Numbered from the stretch's first letter, positions 1 through 9,314 are shown. The stretch: DNA of 64,000 bases from Gammaproteobacteria bacterium (GCA_018816095.1 JAHIWP010000045.1:1-64000), one strand, 5' to 3'. Numbers and translations are program-made. Notes: generated from the letters alone by a model not told the origin.

Positions 1-84
1 AGCAATCTTGCGTAGGCTGAACCCTTGGGCACGGCCGATTTGAATGGTGGCGCGTTCTTCAACGCTGAGTTCGGAATAGGACAT
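1..84 (-). CDS. IS30-family transposase, N-terminal fragment cut by the window edge
   Basis: The 28 visible codons, read on the minus strand from ATG at 82-84, give MSYSELSVEERATIQIGRAQ followed by GFSLRKIA. This is the typical start of an IS30-family DDE transposase: a helix-turn-helix that begins with a 'L..EER..I' signature and a 'S.R.IA' recognition helix. The frame is open to base 1, so the remaining protein (usually around 320-380 residues, with the catalytic DDE domain) lies outside the window. Whether the element is intact cannot be judged. The family call rests on this short N-terminus only. Confidence 0.75.
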   Translation of the reverse strand, partial: MSYSELSVEERATIQIGRAQGFSLRKIA

Positions 85-139
85 AGGGGCAGCACGGTAC
101 CGGAAAGGTCAGGTGTTGCACTCAGTTTTCGCGGCCGCC
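1..139 (-). mobile_element. Right-hand part of an IS30-like insertion sequence; proposed end near 139
   Basis: The transposase start at 84 is followed by a short leader. The stretch 111-139 (ending in gttgcactcagttttcgcgg and ccgcc) resembles the terminal inverted repeat expected just upstream of an IS30 transposase. The other end is outside the window, so the repeat pair and any target duplication cannot be checked, and the boundary is an estimate. Bases 140-353 contain no gene I can support and become AT-rich, as in a promoter region for the next gene. Confidence 0.45.
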
Positions 140-353
140 CACTTATCTACCGACAAAAACGCCAAGAACGTCTAACTTCTTGCGTTGCATCGGCAATAGC
201 TGATGAGTCATTAAATCTTAGACACAAGAAATATTATTAACCCAGAAACCTCACCAAACACCGAAGCCCGCCTATTTAACCCATTAATAAACACCCATAG
301 CCGTCTGTTTATTTATCCGGTTTAATCCGGACTTGTTGCGTCTAGGAGACACC

Positions 354-725
354 ATGACGTTGCATACACGCAAAGCCCTGTTAAAAAACGCCCGCGTCTG
401 TTTGATTGGTCCACGTGACCTGACGGCGCTAATCGGCAAACTTGAGCGTATCGAGCGCTTACGCTCGAGCGGCCACCTGGCTCAGGTAGCCAGCATCGGT
501 AGCACGCTCAAGCTACTCGACCTGGAAGCCGACAGCATGGCCGAACTGACTTTGGTGGCAAACAGCCAAAGCAGCCCAGATATCCATGAAGTTTCAATCT
601 TTTCGCCACTCGGCAGCGCGCTACTTGGCGCGGTATCAGGCGAGGTCATTTCCTTGCAAAACTTCGCAAGAGGCTGTCGCTACTTGGTAATCAGCGTGGC
701 GGACGCAGACGCAGAGACCGACTAA
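354..725 (+). CDS. GreA/GreB C-terminal-domain protein, Rnk-like
   Basis: A 123-residue protein. Residues about 75-115 (HEVSIFSPLGSALLGAVSGE and following) match the FKBP-like C-terminal domain shared by GreA/GreB and by Rnk, the regulator of nucleoside diphosphate kinase; these bind RNA polymerase near the secondary channel. The N-terminal coiled-coil of true GreA is absent, which favours an Rnk-type protein. I chose ATG at 354 over the in-frame start at 333 because AGGAG lies at 344-348, five bases upstream. It stands alone, convergent with the minus-strand cre block. Its exact role is an inference from the fold. Confidence 0.6.
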   Translation: MTLHTRKALLKNARVCLIGPRDLTALIGKLERIERLRSSGHLAQVASIGSTLKLLDLEADSMAELTLVANSQSSPDIHEVSIFSPLGSALLGAVSGEVISLQNFARGCRYLVISVADADAETD

Positions 726-767
726 CCAGCCCCTCTGCGCTCCGCCTCGCAGACACTGCAGCTCGTT

Positions 768-932
768 TCAGCGGCCATCCGGCTTATCGCTTGGCCGCTG
801 CTCAGGCGCTATCGGCTGATAGGGACGCACCTGCCAAGCGCGCGCACTCGGGCGCGGAAACAGTCGAGCAATCTGCACGGCCAAATGCGCACCAAGCCGC
901 GCATCCTCACGCAGCCCAACATAGCCGCTCAC
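768..932 (-). CDS. Possible coupled small ORF or frameshifted C-terminus of the upstream gene
   Basis: The stop of the upstream gene overlaps a GTG in the sequence GTGA (929-932), opening a 54-codon frame that reads VSGYVGLREDARLGAHLAVQ and continues with IARLFPRPSARAWQVRPYQP. The composition looks coding (GC-rich third positions, no low-complexity) but no family is recognised. Two readings are possible: a small translationally coupled gene, or the original C-terminus of the 929-1231 product now cut off by a frameshift. I cannot decide without homologues, and it may be non-coding. Confidence 0.3.
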   Translation of the reverse strand: MSGYVGLREDARLGAHLAVQIARLFPRPSARAWQVRPYQPIAPEQRPSDKPDGR

Positions 933-1231
933 CGTGCATACCACAGGCGAAAAAAGCCTATAGCCACTAGCAGTGCGACCTGCCCCAGCGCCGCACACAA
1001 ACTCAAGAACGATTGCACCACACGACTCTGGGCGGCGTTGACCAGCCCAGTTAGACCTTCCCAGAACGCCTCCGGCAACAGCAGCAGGCTCAACTGCGCC
1101 AGCGGTTGGCCGGTTAGCTGCAGGCCTTTGATCAGGTCAAACTGACCACAGAACATCAACCCCAATAGCCCCCCTATGGCCACTGCCAGGCCCAGGGTGA
1201 AACAGGCGGAAAACTGAATGAATAAGCGCAT
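929..1231 (-). CDS. Small membrane protein downstream of creD
   Basis: A 100-residue protein with two hydrophobic segments (about residues 5-28 and 78-96) and a polar loop between them, so probably a two-helix inner-membrane protein ending FFRLWYAR. The start ATG has GGAGA a few bases upstream. It follows creD by 50 bp on the same strand, the position of a hypothetical gene downstream of creD in other Pseudomonas. No function is recognised. The frame downstream stays open after its stop (see 768-932). Confidence 0.6.
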   Translation of the reverse strand: MRLFIQFSACFTLGLAVAIGGLLGLMFCGQFDLIKGLQLTGQPLAQLSLLLLPEAFWEGLTGLVNAAQSRVVQSFLSLCAALGQVALLVAIGFFRLWYAR

Positions 1232-1281
1232 TGTGTTTATCTCTCCAAGGCGGGCGCAGCCTGAGCGGCGCCCTGGCTAAG

Positions 1282-2631
1282 TCAAAGGCTGCTGGCCGGA
1301 CCCGCTTTACCCACGCCGTACCAGTCGAGTTTGCGCGTCAGCACCATCACCCCGGTCAGCACAGCAAACACCAGGAGCGAGCCCATCAGCAGGGCGTAAT
1401 CCTCAGCCCCAAGCAGACCGAACAACATGCCGTAGAGCAGCGCCAACAAGGCGCCGAAACCCGCGCCGCGCAGGACGCTGTGCAACACGTAGCTGACGTA
1501 GAAACCAATCAGCAGCACACAGGCCGTCGCGGCAATGCCATAGGCCAAGGCAAAACTCAGGTGTTCAGAGAGCGATAACAGCAGCAGGTAAAACAGCGCC
1601 AGCGACATACCCACCAGGGCGTATTGCACCGGGTGCACGGCCATACGCTTGAGCACTTCAAAGAGGAAGAACACGGCGAAAGTCAGGCCGATAAACAGCA
1701 GCGCGTATTTGATTGCCCGTTCGGTTTTCAGGTACTGGTCCACCGGGTCGACAAAACTCACGCCAAAGTGGCGAGTGGTCAGCGCCTTGCAGCTGTCACC
1801 CCGCACACAATCGGCCAGTGCTTCTTCCAGGTTGGTGGCGAAGAAACTGGTCTGCCACTGCGCCTGGAAACCCTTGGCCGTGACTTCTCGGCTGCTCGGC
1901 AGGTATTCACCGATAAAGCTCGGATGCGGCCAGCTCGAGGTCAACTCAACCCGGCTATCACGGCCCACCGGGGTGATGCTCAGTTGCTCAGTGCCCTGCA
2001 ACTTGAGGTCAAAGGCAAACTCCAGGCTTTGCCCGCCCTGGGTATTCAGCGCCGGCAACGGCGCATGCACACCCGCGCCGAAACGCTCATCGGCACTGCC
2101 AGGGGCAAAGCTCAGGTCTATCCCGTTGAAGCGCAATTGCAGGTCATTGCTGATGCCGCGAATATCACTGATGCCGACCGAGAGGAAGGGCCGGTCGAAC
2201 TGGTACAGCCCCAGATCGTCCCCCAAGCCAAGCCGAACCGGCAGCTTGAAGGCGCCACTGATCTGGTTGTCGCTGCGGTACAGCAAAGCCTTGTAGATGC
2301 CACGCGCCCGCTCTTCAGTGCTGACCGTACCGTTGAGCACAAAACGCTCCGGCAGGAAGTACAAGCGGCCTCGACTCTTCTGCTCTTCCAGGTAGCGCTC
2401 GCCGGTCTTGGCGTGGGTTTTCCACTGGTTCCAGACCTTGGTGTAAGGCATGACCAGAATCGGCCCGGTGAGCTGTTGGCGATAACTGGAGCTGCGGGCG
2501 ATATCCTGCAACACCTGTGCCCGCTGCTGCCGCCGCTCGCTCACTAGCCCGCCGATCATCAGCAACGGTATCAGCAACAACACGATCAATAAGGCGATAG
2601 CGCCCAACTTGAAACCCAGAATACGGTTCAT
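1282..2631 (-). CDS. creD: Inner membrane protein CreD
   Basis: A 449-residue protein of the CreD family: an N-terminal membrane helix (about residues 8-30), a large periplasmic domain with beta-rich segments to about residue 300, and a C-terminal bundle of about six helices (300-440). CreD is the effector of the CreBC two-component system. In P. aeruginosa its expression is linked to beta-lactam response and envelope stress when PBP4 (DacB) is inactivated. Here it is not directly attached to creBC: the DUF3096 and CBS genes lie between. No clear CreB-type direct repeat (TTCAC-N6-TTCAC) was seen just upstream. Confidence 0.9.
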   Translation of the reverse strand: MNRILGFKLGAIALLIVLLLIPLLMIGGLVSERRQQRAQVLQDIARSSSYRQQLTGPILVMPYTKVWNQWKTHAKTGERYLEEQKSRGRLYFLPERFVLNGTVSTEERARGIYKALLYRSDNQISGAFKLPVRLGLGDDLGLYQFDRPFLSVGISDIRGISNDLQLRFNGIDLSFAPGSADERFGAGVHAPLPALNTQGGQSLEFAFDLKLQGTEQLSITPVGRDSRVELTSSWPHPSFIGEYLPSSREVTAKGFQAQWQTSFFATNLEEALADCVRGDSCKALTTRHFGVSFVDPVDQYLKTERAIKYALLFIGLTFAVFFLFEVLKRMAVHPVQYALVGMSLALFYLLLLSLSEHLSFALAYGIAATACVLLIGFYVSYVLHSVLRGAGFGALLALLYGMLFGLLGAEDYALLMGSLLVFAVLTGVMVLTRKLDWYGVGKAGPASSL

Positions 2632-2796
2632 GGTGCAACTCTCCGCTACGGTTTAGGTAGGCAGAGTCTGGGCAGCGCAAGTGGGGGTTTTATGGCGGGA
2701 AGATGGAGAATGTGTGGAGAGTCGCGGCAAATGGCCAAGCGCCGCGCGCCGGCAAGTTGAACGGAGCCGCCCTGGTAAACCGGGGCGGTTTAGCCC

Positions 2797-2958
2797 TTAA
2801 AAACTCAAGTTAAAATTACCCGTGCCGAATATGCCGACCAAGCCGACCAAGCCGACCACAATCAGATAGATCGCCACGATGTAATTCAGCAAGCGCGGTA
2901 CCACAAGGATCAAAATACCGGCGATAAGCGAAAGCAGCGGAGTAAGGGCTAGGGTCAT
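2797..2958 (-). CDS. DUF3096 small membrane protein
   Basis: A 53-residue protein, MTLALTPLLSLIAGILILVV then PRLLNYIVAIYLIVVGLVGL, a close match to what I remember of DUF3096: two short hydrophobic segments separated by the conserved P-R-L-L-N-Y motif, probably a membrane hairpin. Function is unknown. Its DNA contains a short tandem repeat (ggtcggctt units, about 2835-2857) coding for GLVGLVG. It sits alone between creD and the CBS gene on the same strand. Confidence 0.8.
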   Translation of the reverse strand: MTLALTPLLSLIAGILILVVPRLLNYIVAIYLIVVGLVGLVGIFGTGNFNLSF

Positions 2959-3086
2959 GATCGTTACCTGAGGGTTATTGAACCGCCAGTATGCGCGCCA
3001 GGCCCAGACCGCACAGCACTATCTACGCGCACGCGTTGGCGCTTACCCAATGGGTCAAGACAGGCTGCGCAGCCGCTGCAATGGCT

Positions 3087-3521
3087 CTACTCGCCGCGAA
3101 TATATTGTTCCAGCTGCTGAATCAGGCTGGCCTGCTCGGCGATGGTGGTTTTGACCAAGTCACCAATCGACAACAGGCCGATGAGTTCGCCTTCAGCCAA
3201 TACCGGCAAGTGGCGTAAATGGCGGTCGGTCATCAGCTGCATGCAATGCTGCGAGGTGTCACGCGGGCTCACCGTTAAGACATCTGCTGTCATAATTTCG
3301 CTGATCGAAATATCGCCCGCAGCGCGCTCCAGCAGCACGACTTTACGCGCGTAGTCACGTTCGCTGACGATGCCGGCCAGGCGGCCCTTGTCCAACACCA
3401 CCAGCGCACCTATGCCTTTTTCGGCCATCAGCTTGATCGCTTCGAGTACCGAAGTGGTCGGGGTGACGCTATAAACCGCGGCCTGCGGCTTGGCGCGGAG
3501 TATCTCGGCGACTGTGATCAT
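3087..3521 (-). CDS. Tandem CBS-domain protein
   Basis: A 144-residue protein made of two CBS domains (about residues 5-65 and 72-132), with the typical VSERDYARK and 'HLRHLPVL..G.LIGLLSIGDLV' motifs. Stand-alone CBS pairs bind adenosine nucleotides and usually regulate a partner; no partner is obvious here. I chose ATG at 3521 (MITVAEILRAKPQ) because a good SD (caggag) lies about 7 bases upstream and the family starts here; an in-frame start 24 codons earlier adds an unconserved tail. It lies between creC and DUF3096. Confidence 0.85.
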   Translation of the reverse strand: MITVAEILRAKPQAAVYSVTPTTSVLEAIKLMAEKGIGALVVLDKGRLAGIVSERDYARKVVLLERAAGDISISEIMTADVLTVSPRDTSQHCMQLMTDRHLRHLPVLAEGELIGLLSIGDLVKTTIAEQASLIQQLEQYIRGE

Positions 3522-3657
3522 GCAGTGGCTCCTGCTCAGTTTCTTCTTAGACAGTAAGGATAGTGCGCGGACTGGCCCTCGTCGCCAACCCAACGACTCG
3601 ATCAGAGCATCTGCCCGAACTCAACGCAACCTGCAAACGCAGTACCAAGCGAACCGC

Positions 3658-5091
3658 TCACTCACCCAGGAAACGCGGTAATCGCAGGCACACCTCGACG
3701 CCGCCTTGCGCATTGCCGATCTGCAATGCGCCGCCGTGCAGTTGCATCACCTCCTCGACAAAGTTCAGCCCCAAGCCGGTGCTCTTGCGCCCGCTATTGG
3801 GGCGCGGCAGCGAGTAGAACCGTTCGCTCAGGCGCGTTAAGGCATAGTCGGGAATGGGCTCGCCCTGGTTGAACAAGCGCACTTCAACCTGCTCACCACG
3901 TGCCTGCGCACTAAAGCGAATCAGGCCGCCAGGGGGCGTGAAGTCCAGAGCGTTATCCAGCAGATTGGCCAGCGCCTGACGCAGCAGAAACGCCTCACCA
4001 CACACACTGAGCGCAGGCTCAATCAGATTCTCAACTTGTAAGTCGCCGGCCTCAATGCGCGCCATCTGCGCCTGCAATAACGCGTCGATCAATGGCCGCA
4101 GCGGCACCTCCACCTGCTCTTCCAAGCCTTGACGTTGCTCGACCTGAGCCAGGTGCAGCAGGCGCTCAATCAGTTGCTGCATGCGCGCGCTTTCCTGCTC
4201 GATATTGGCCACGAAGCGCTGGCGTTGTGCAGCCGGCATCTCGCTGTCGAGTAATTCCGCTGCGCCGCGAATCGCCGCCAGCGGGCTTTTCAGTTCGTGG
4301 GTCAGCGTGTGCACGTAACGCTCGACATAGGCCTTGCCTTCCAGCTCGGTACGCATGTGTTCGATCGCCTCGGCCAGTTGCGCCAGCTCGCCACCGTGCA
4401 CGCTCGGCAACTCGGCACGCTGCCCTGCGCTAACCGCCTGGGCGTAGCGAGTGAGCTTGCGCAGCGCGGCGCTGAGCCACAAAGACAGCAACGCTCCGAT
4501 CAACAAACCGAGCACGATCAGCCCACCGCCGAGCCAGGCCAGGCGTTGCTCGGAACGCTCGATATACGGCTGCAGGGTGCGATTGGGTTTGGCCACCGAG
4601 ACCACGCCGATAATCTGCGCGCCATCCATGATTGGCGCCGCCACGTACATCACCGAAGAGTCGGGATCGCTTGGGTCTTCCTTGGTTGAACGCGCACCGT
4701 ATTCGCCGCGCAGAGTCAGCAGCACATCGTTCCAACGCGAATAATCCTGGCCCACCGCTGCGCCCGATGAGTCGAGCAACACAACGCCCTTGGCGTCGGT
4801 GACATAGATGCGGTGATTGACCTGGGTTTTCTCCACGCCCCAGATCTGCGCGCGCGGCTGACGTTGACCGTAGGCCTGTAACACCTGCGGTAAAAGGCTC
4901 TGTTGCAGGCGGCCGGCTTTGACCTCATCGCGCAAAATCTCCGCCAGCAGGTTGGCGGTATCGACCAGGGTTTCCTCGGTGGACTGACGCACGCCGGGGC
5001 GGATTTCATCCATCACCGTGCTCAGGACAAACCAGCCAGCCAGGCCGACAAACAGGAAATACACCAGAAAGATGCGAATCCCCAAGGGCAT
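3658..5091 (-). CDS. creC: Sensor histidine kinase CreC
   Basis: A 477-residue inner-membrane kinase: TM1 at about 5-27, a periplasmic sensor domain to about 180, TM2 at about 186-208, a HAMP linker, the dimerisation helix with the phospho-acceptor His in VHTLTHELKSPLAAIRGAAE, and an HATPase domain with N-box LANLLDNALDF and G-boxes including STGLGLNFVEEV. CreC phosphorylates CreB. The start overlaps the creB stop by one base (TGATG), so translation is coupled. Length and order match the CreC family. Confidence 0.93.
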   Translation of the reverse strand: MPLGIRIFLVYFLFVGLAGWFVLSTVMDEIRPGVRQSTEETLVDTANLLAEILRDEVKAGRLQQSLLPQVLQAYGQRQPRAQIWGVEKTQVNHRIYVTDAKGVVLLDSSGAAVGQDYSRWNDVLLTLRGEYGARSTKEDPSDPDSSVMYVAAPIMDGAQIIGVVSVAKPNRTLQPYIERSEQRLAWLGGGLIVLGLLIGALLSLWLSAALRKLTRYAQAVSAGQRAELPSVHGGELAQLAEAIEHMRTELEGKAYVERYVHTLTHELKSPLAAIRGAAELLDSEMPAAQRQRFVANIEQESARMQQLIERLLHLAQVEQRQGLEEQVEVPLRPLIDALLQAQMARIEAGDLQVENLIEPALSVCGEAFLLRQALANLLDNALDFTPPGGLIRFSAQARGEQVEVRLFNQGEPIPDYALTRLSERFYSLPRPNSGRKSTGLGLNFVEEVMQLHGGALQIGNAQGGVEVCLRLPRFLGE

Positions 5092-5777
5092 CAGGCGTGC
5101 CTCGGCGAGTAGCTGTAACCCAGGCCGCGATGAGTCTGGATCGGCTCGGCATCAGCGCTCACCTGGCGCAGCTTGGCGCGCAGGCTTTTGATATGGCTGT
5201 CGATGCTGCGCTCGTAGCCGGCATCGGCGGCGACACCCAGACCATCGAGCAGTTGCTCGCGGGAGAACACCCGTTCGGGCTGGGCCAGCAGGCTTTGCAG
5301 TAGACGGAACTCATGCCGGGTCAGGCTGAGTAACTGGCGGTGGTAGTGGATCTGCACCCGCTCGCTGTCGAGCTGGAACGGCCCGTCGACCGAGCTCGCT
5401 ACGGGCACCTCACGCGGAACCATACGCTTGAGGATGGCCTTGACCCGCGCCACCACCTCCCGTGGGCTAAAGGGCTTGACCACGTAATCGTCGGCACCGA
5501 TTTCCAGGCCCACCACCCGGTCGATCTCCTCACTGCGTGCGGTGAGGAAAATCACCGGCACCTCAGAGAACCGCCGTAGGCGCTTGCAGGCTTCAAAGCC
5601 ACTGATATCCGGCAGGCCCACATCGAGAATCAATAGAACCGCCGGATTGCGCTGCTGTTCGGCCAGAGCCTGCTCGGCCAGGCTTAGCCAGGTGGTGGTA
5701 AAGCCTTCGTTCTGCAGAGCGAAGATCAGGGTGTCGGCGATCGCGGCTTCGTCTTCGACAATCAGAATGTGCGGCAT
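5091..5777 (-). CDS. creB: Response regulator CreB
   Basis: A 228-residue OmpR-type regulator. The receiver domain has the acidic pair in VEDE, phospho-acceptor Asp52 in LLILDVGLPD, T80-region FLTAR and Lys in YVVKPFSP. The C-terminal winged helix (about 130-225) carries SLTRHEFRLL and SIDSHIKSLRAKL. With CreC it forms the CreBC (BlrAB) system, which controls creD and envelope or beta-lactam responses. The first gene of the creBC pair; a repeat element separates it from the chemotaxis gene upstream. Confidence 0.93.
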   Translation of the reverse strand: MPHILIVEDEAAIADTLIFALQNEGFTTTWLSLAEQALAEQQRNPAVLLILDVGLPDISGFEACKRLRRFSEVPVIFLTARSEEIDRVVGLEIGADDYVVKPFSPREVVARVKAILKRMVPREVPVASSVDGPFQLDSERVQIHYHRQLLSLTRHEFRLLQSLLAQPERVFSREQLLDGLGVAADAGYERSIDSHIKSLRAKLRQVSADAEPIQTHRGLGYSYSPRHA

Positions 5778-5848
5778 GGCGTCCTGCTCGTGGCAATTCG
5801 GCGAGGAGCCTGCGACAGCCAGCCGATAGCGTCAAGGTCGGGCGCGGA

Positions 5849-5887
5849 GCCGGTGGACAAGCTGCGCGTTGTCCACCCTACACCGGC
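5849..5887. repeat. TAGGGTGGACAA-type palindromic repeat
   Basis: Perfect 9-bp arms ggtggacaa (5852-5860) and ttgtccacc (5869-5877), flanked by further gccgg/ccggc pairing. On the minus strand it reads gtagggtggacaacgcgcag. It resembles the widespread intergenic repeat in Pseudomonas and relatives that begins GTAGGGTGG, and it shares that head with the elements at 17368-17531 and 38199-38230. It lies between the ends of creB's upstream region and the chemotaxis gene stop, and may also act as a terminator stem, though no clear T-run follows. Confidence 0.6.
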
Positions 5888-5893
5888 CTGGCC

Positions 5894-7924
5894 TTAATCC
5901 AGCTTAAAGCGCGCCGTGTTCTGCGCCAGCACCTGACTCCCCTGGCGCAGCTCTTCGGCCGCATGGCTCACTGCCTGCGCGCCTTCAAGCAAGGCACTAG
6001 CAGCCTGATCGACCTGCTGAATATTGCCGCTGACTTCATCGGCCGTAGCGGCCTGCTGCTCGGCAGCCGTGGCGATTTGTGCCAGGCGGTCGGTCACCAA
6101 CTGCACCGACTCGACAATCGCACTCAAGTCTTCGCCCATGGTCAGCACGCTGCCCACATCCCCTTCGGCCTGACGTACAGCCTCTTCCATCTGGGTGACT
6201 GACTGGCCGACCACACGGTGCAGGTTGGCCACCGTATCGGCAATTTCCGCGGTGGAGTTTTGTGTGCGCTGCGACAGCGAACGCACTTCATCAGCGACCA
6301 CCGCAAAACCGCGCCCCTGCTCACCGGCACGCGCCGCCTCAATAGCGGCATTGAGCGCCAGCAGGTTGGTTTGCTCGGCAATGCCCTTGATCACATCCAC
6401 CACTCGGGTGATCTGTTCAGTCTGCGTGCGCAGTTGCTGCAAGGTCGTGGCGCTTTCACCCAGACGGCTGCTGAGTTGGCGCATGCTCTGGCTGGTGCGG
6501 TTGCTACGCTGGTTACTTTGGCTGGCGATTTCGCGGGTTTGATTGGCCTCTACCGCGGCTTGCTCGCAACTCTGCGCCACGCTTTGTGCAGTGGCGGCCA
6601 TTTGCGTGGCGGCGGCGGCAATCTGGCTCATTTGCGCCTGCTGCTGCTCGACCGACGCCAGCGCATTGCGCGCTTCGCCATTGAGCACCTGCACCGTACC
6701 GCCTAACTGTTGGCTCTGCTGGTCAACCCCCTGCATGGAGCCACGTAACTGCTCGACAGCCGCATTCAGGGCCATGGCGATACTGGCCAGGTCATCCGCG
6801 CCGTGCACCTGCATGCGCACACGCAGATCGCCGTCACGCAGCCCCTCTGCAGCCTGGATGATGCCGGCCGTGCTGCGACGGATAGAGGCATTCAGGCAGA
6901 ACAACACATACAGCGCCAGCACACTCAGCAGACTGAATACACCGACAACCTCAAGCATGGCGACCTGAGCCTTCTGCCGGTAATAACCGAGGCTGCCAGC
7001 AAACTGCTGGTACAGCGCGGCCTGCAAACCGAGCAGCTGACCCTGCAGGGTTTCAATGCGCTGCACGAACTGCTCGGGGGTCAGGGCCATCGGGCTGGCT
7101 TCGAACATGTCGCGATCGATACCCGCGAGGAAGGCCTCATAGCCCTGCAACGCTTCATCATAAGGACCTTGCAACTGCTGCATTGCGCGCGGCGCTTCGA
7201 GGCCAAGGGTCGATTGCGCCTTGAGTAGCTGACTGCGCGACTCATCCAGGCTGCGCCGCAGGTCGCGGATCAGTACGCGACTCTGCAGGGTGAAATGCTG
7301 CGACACCACCGCGCCATAACCCTGGCTGGCAAAACTGCCCAATTGCTCGAGCAGGCGCGGCAAGGTGTAGGTCAACTGCTCCATCATCAGATAAGTGTCG
7401 AGATGCGGGTCGAGGATCAGGCCACTGTCGGTGGCCACTTGCTCGCGCAGTGCAAGCAGCGCCAGGAGGTTCTTTTGGTAACGCTCAAGCGCATCCGGCA
7501 GGGCGAGTTTACCCAGCACATCAACGCTCAAATCGGCCGTCCCGGCGTTGAGGGTCTGCACATGCTGGCGGGCCTGGTCACTCAGTAGCGCTGACTGAAG
7601 TGGTTGCTCCAAGGCCTGCAAGGCAGTCCCGAGGTCAGCTTCACGCTCACGCAACAATGCTTCGGCGGCTTTCTCGGTGCCCTTCCAGCGCGACAGCAAG
7701 GTGCGCTGCTGAATCAACGCGTGTTGTACGCCGGCCATGACCTGCAGCGCACTACTGCCTTCGAGTTCATGGTCGATGGCGTTGAGCCGATCTAGGTTAT
7801 TGCTAATGATGACCCACAGTGAAAATCCCAACGGCAGAGCAAACAACACAAACACCAGCTGAAATTTACGCGCGAAGCTGAACCGTTCCAGCAGCCGCAC
7901 GCCCGGTTTGAGTACTCCAGTCAT
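5894..7924 (-). CDS. Methyl-accepting chemotaxis protein with a long periplasmic domain
   Basis: A 676-residue receptor: TM1 at about 23-45, a roughly 280-residue helical periplasmic ligand domain, TM2 at about 325-350, HAMP (about 350-405), then the cytoplasmic signalling domain with the conserved hairpin tip [20 protein letters not shown] and [11 protein letters not shown]. It has no C-terminal CheR-tethering pentapeptide (it ends ARFKLD). Ligand is unknown. The N-terminus ([20 protein letters not shown]) resembles a Pseudomonas receptor group with large helical sensors. ATG at 7924 is preferred over the GTG two codons earlier because TGAGG precedes it. Confidence 0.88.
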   Translation of the reverse strand: MTGVLKPGVRLLERFSFARKFQLVFVLFALPLGFSLWVIISNNLDRLNAIDHELEGSSALQVMAGVQHALIQQRTLLSRWKGTEKAAEALLREREADLGTALQALEQPLQSALLSDQARQHVQTLNAGTADLSVDVLGKLALPDALERYQKNLLALLALREQVATDSGLILDPHLDTYLMMEQLTYTLPRLLEQLGSFASQGYGAVVSQHFTLQSRVLIRDLRRSLDESRSQLLKAQSTLGLEAPRAMQQLQGPYDEALQGYEAFLAGIDRDMFEASPMALTPEQFVQRIETLQGQLLGLQAALYQQFAGSLGYYRQKAQVAMLEVVGVFSLLSVLALYVLFCLNASIRRSTAGIIQAAEGLRDGDLRVRMQVHGADDLASIAMALNAAVEQLRGSMQGVDQQSQQLGGTVQVLNGEARNALASVEQQQAQMSQIAAAATQMAATAQSVAQSCEQAAVEANQTREIASQSNQRSNRTSQSMRQLSSRLGESATTLQQLRTQTEQITRVVDVIKGIAEQTNLLALNAAIEAARAGEQGRGFAVVADEVRSLSQRTQNSTAEIADTVANLHRVVGQSVTQMEEAVRQAEGDVGSVLTMGEDLSAIVESVQLVTDRLAQIATAAEQQAATADEVSGNIQQVDQAASALLEGAQAVSHAAEELRQGSQVLAQNTARFKLD

Positions 7925-8087
7925 ACACACCTCAACCTGTGAAGCGCGCCAACTACAAGGGCACGCCAGAGCAAAGTCTCAAGCAAGAAGCACGCCCAAG
8001 CCGCGAATCTGTGGGTGTTGATGGACACGAGCAGCGGTGAAGAGTGCATAGCGCGAGCACGGCAGATTGCCGACTCTGCGTACGGGA

Positions 8088-9314
8088 TTAATTGGCGAGA
8101 CCACTCCAGAGTTCGTCGACATGGCGAAACCCCCAGGTTTCGGCGCTCTCACGCCCGACGATTTTGTCGCGCCCGCACAGCTTGCTCAGGTCGAGGACCT
8201 CCTGGGGAATCGGGGTTTTCGCCTTGGCCGAAAAGAACACTTTGACCTTGGGTGCGAGCAGGGATTTAGCCTGCTGCTCAATGACCACACCAATGCGCCC
8301 ACTTTCCAGGCGCACCAGCGAGCCCACCGGATAGATGCCCACGGTTTTGACAAACGCCTGAAACACCACCGGGTCAAAGTGGCCTTTCCACTCGGCCATC
8401 TTGCGGATTGATTCAGCCGGGTCCCAGCCTTGCTTATAGGGCCGATTGGAGGTGATGGCGTCATAGACATCGCACACCGCCCCCATGCGCGCATACAGGC
8501 TGATTTGCTCACCGACCAGGCGATGCGGATAGCCGCTACCGTCCATTTTCTCGTGGTGGTGCAAGCACACGTCCAACACCAGTGCGCTGACTTGCTTGCT
8601 CTCCAACAACATGCGCGAACCGGCCTCGGGGTGATCGCGCACCGTGGCAAACTCATCATCGCTAAGCTTGCCCGGTTTATTCAGCACGGCATTGGGAATC
8701 GCCATTTTGCCGATGTCATGCAGCAAGCCGGCAAGCCCGGCTTCGCGCACCTGCCCCTCGTTAAGGCCTAAATTGCGCGCCAGGGCGATCATCAGCGCAC
8801 AAACGGCCACTGAGTGCATATAGGTGTATTCATCGGCGTTTTTCAGCCGCGCCAGGCTGATCAACGCATTGGGATGGCGCATGACCGATTCGGAGATTTC
8901 CTCGACCAACTCACCGGCCTGCCCAAAGTGCAGCGCCTGGCCCATGCGCGCATCGCTGAACATGCTGATAACCGCGGCCTTGGAACGGGCGCAGAGTTTG
9001 ACCGCACGCCGCACCTCGTCCTCCATCGACATTGCCAGGCTGACGACGGGTGCCTGCACGGCCGCGAGCAATTTCGCCTCGGCCTGGGCTGCCACCTCTT
9101 CAGGGCTCACGCTGGGGACGCCGGCATCGACATCCAGCCCCTTGCTGACGTCGATCCATAACTCGCCAATGCTACTGACCTTGATCCGCTGCAGGTCTTT
9201 TGCAGACTTGAGCAAAAACTTGGACTTCCAAAAGGGGTGGTCCATCCATGCACCACAGAATTCATGGACATACATACCGATACGCACGTCGGCCACAGCA
9301 ATGCGCTTCAACAT
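8088..9314 (-). CDS. HD-GYP cyclic-di-GMP phosphodiesterase with N-terminal DUF3391
   Basis: A 408-residue protein. Residues about 1-130 are a DUF3391 domain (LKRIAVADVRIGMYVHEF). The HD-GYP domain (about 150-345) is complete: HDIGK, the HHEKMDGSGYP motif and the RMGAVCDVYDAITSNRPYK helix, so it should hydrolyse c-di-GMP. I chose ATG at 9314 (MLKRIAV) because TGAGG lies about nine bases upstream; an in-frame ATG 11 codons earlier adds an unconserved segment. It is monocistronic. Confidence 0.9.
   Translation of the reverse strand: MLKRIAVADVRIGMYVHEFCGAWMDHPFWKSKFLLKSAKDLQRIKVSSIGELWIDVSKGLDVDAGVPSVSPEEVAAQAEAKLLAAVQAPVVSLAMSMEDEVRRAVKLCARSKAAVISMFSDARMGQALHFGQAGELVEEISESVMRHPNALISLARLKNADEYTYMHSVAVCALMIALARNLGLNEGQVREAGLAGLLHDIGKMAIPNAVLNKPGKLSDDEFATVRDHPEAGSRMLLESKQVSALVLDVCLHHHEKMDGSGYPHRLVGEQISLYARMGAVCDVYDAITSNRPYKQGWDPAESIRKMAEWKGHFDPVVFQAFVKTVGIYPVGSLVRLESGRIGVVIEQQAKSLLAPKVKVFFSAKAKTPIPQEVLDLSKLCGRDKIVGRESAETWGFRHVDELWSGLAN

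Noticed and set aside
25..240. 71-codon frame across the IS end
   Set aside because: It runs antisense through the transposase start and out of the element; no family resemblance.
1624..2547. 307-codon plus-strand frame opposite creD
   Set aside because: Shadow of the creD reading frame; composition typical of antisense GC-rich DNA.
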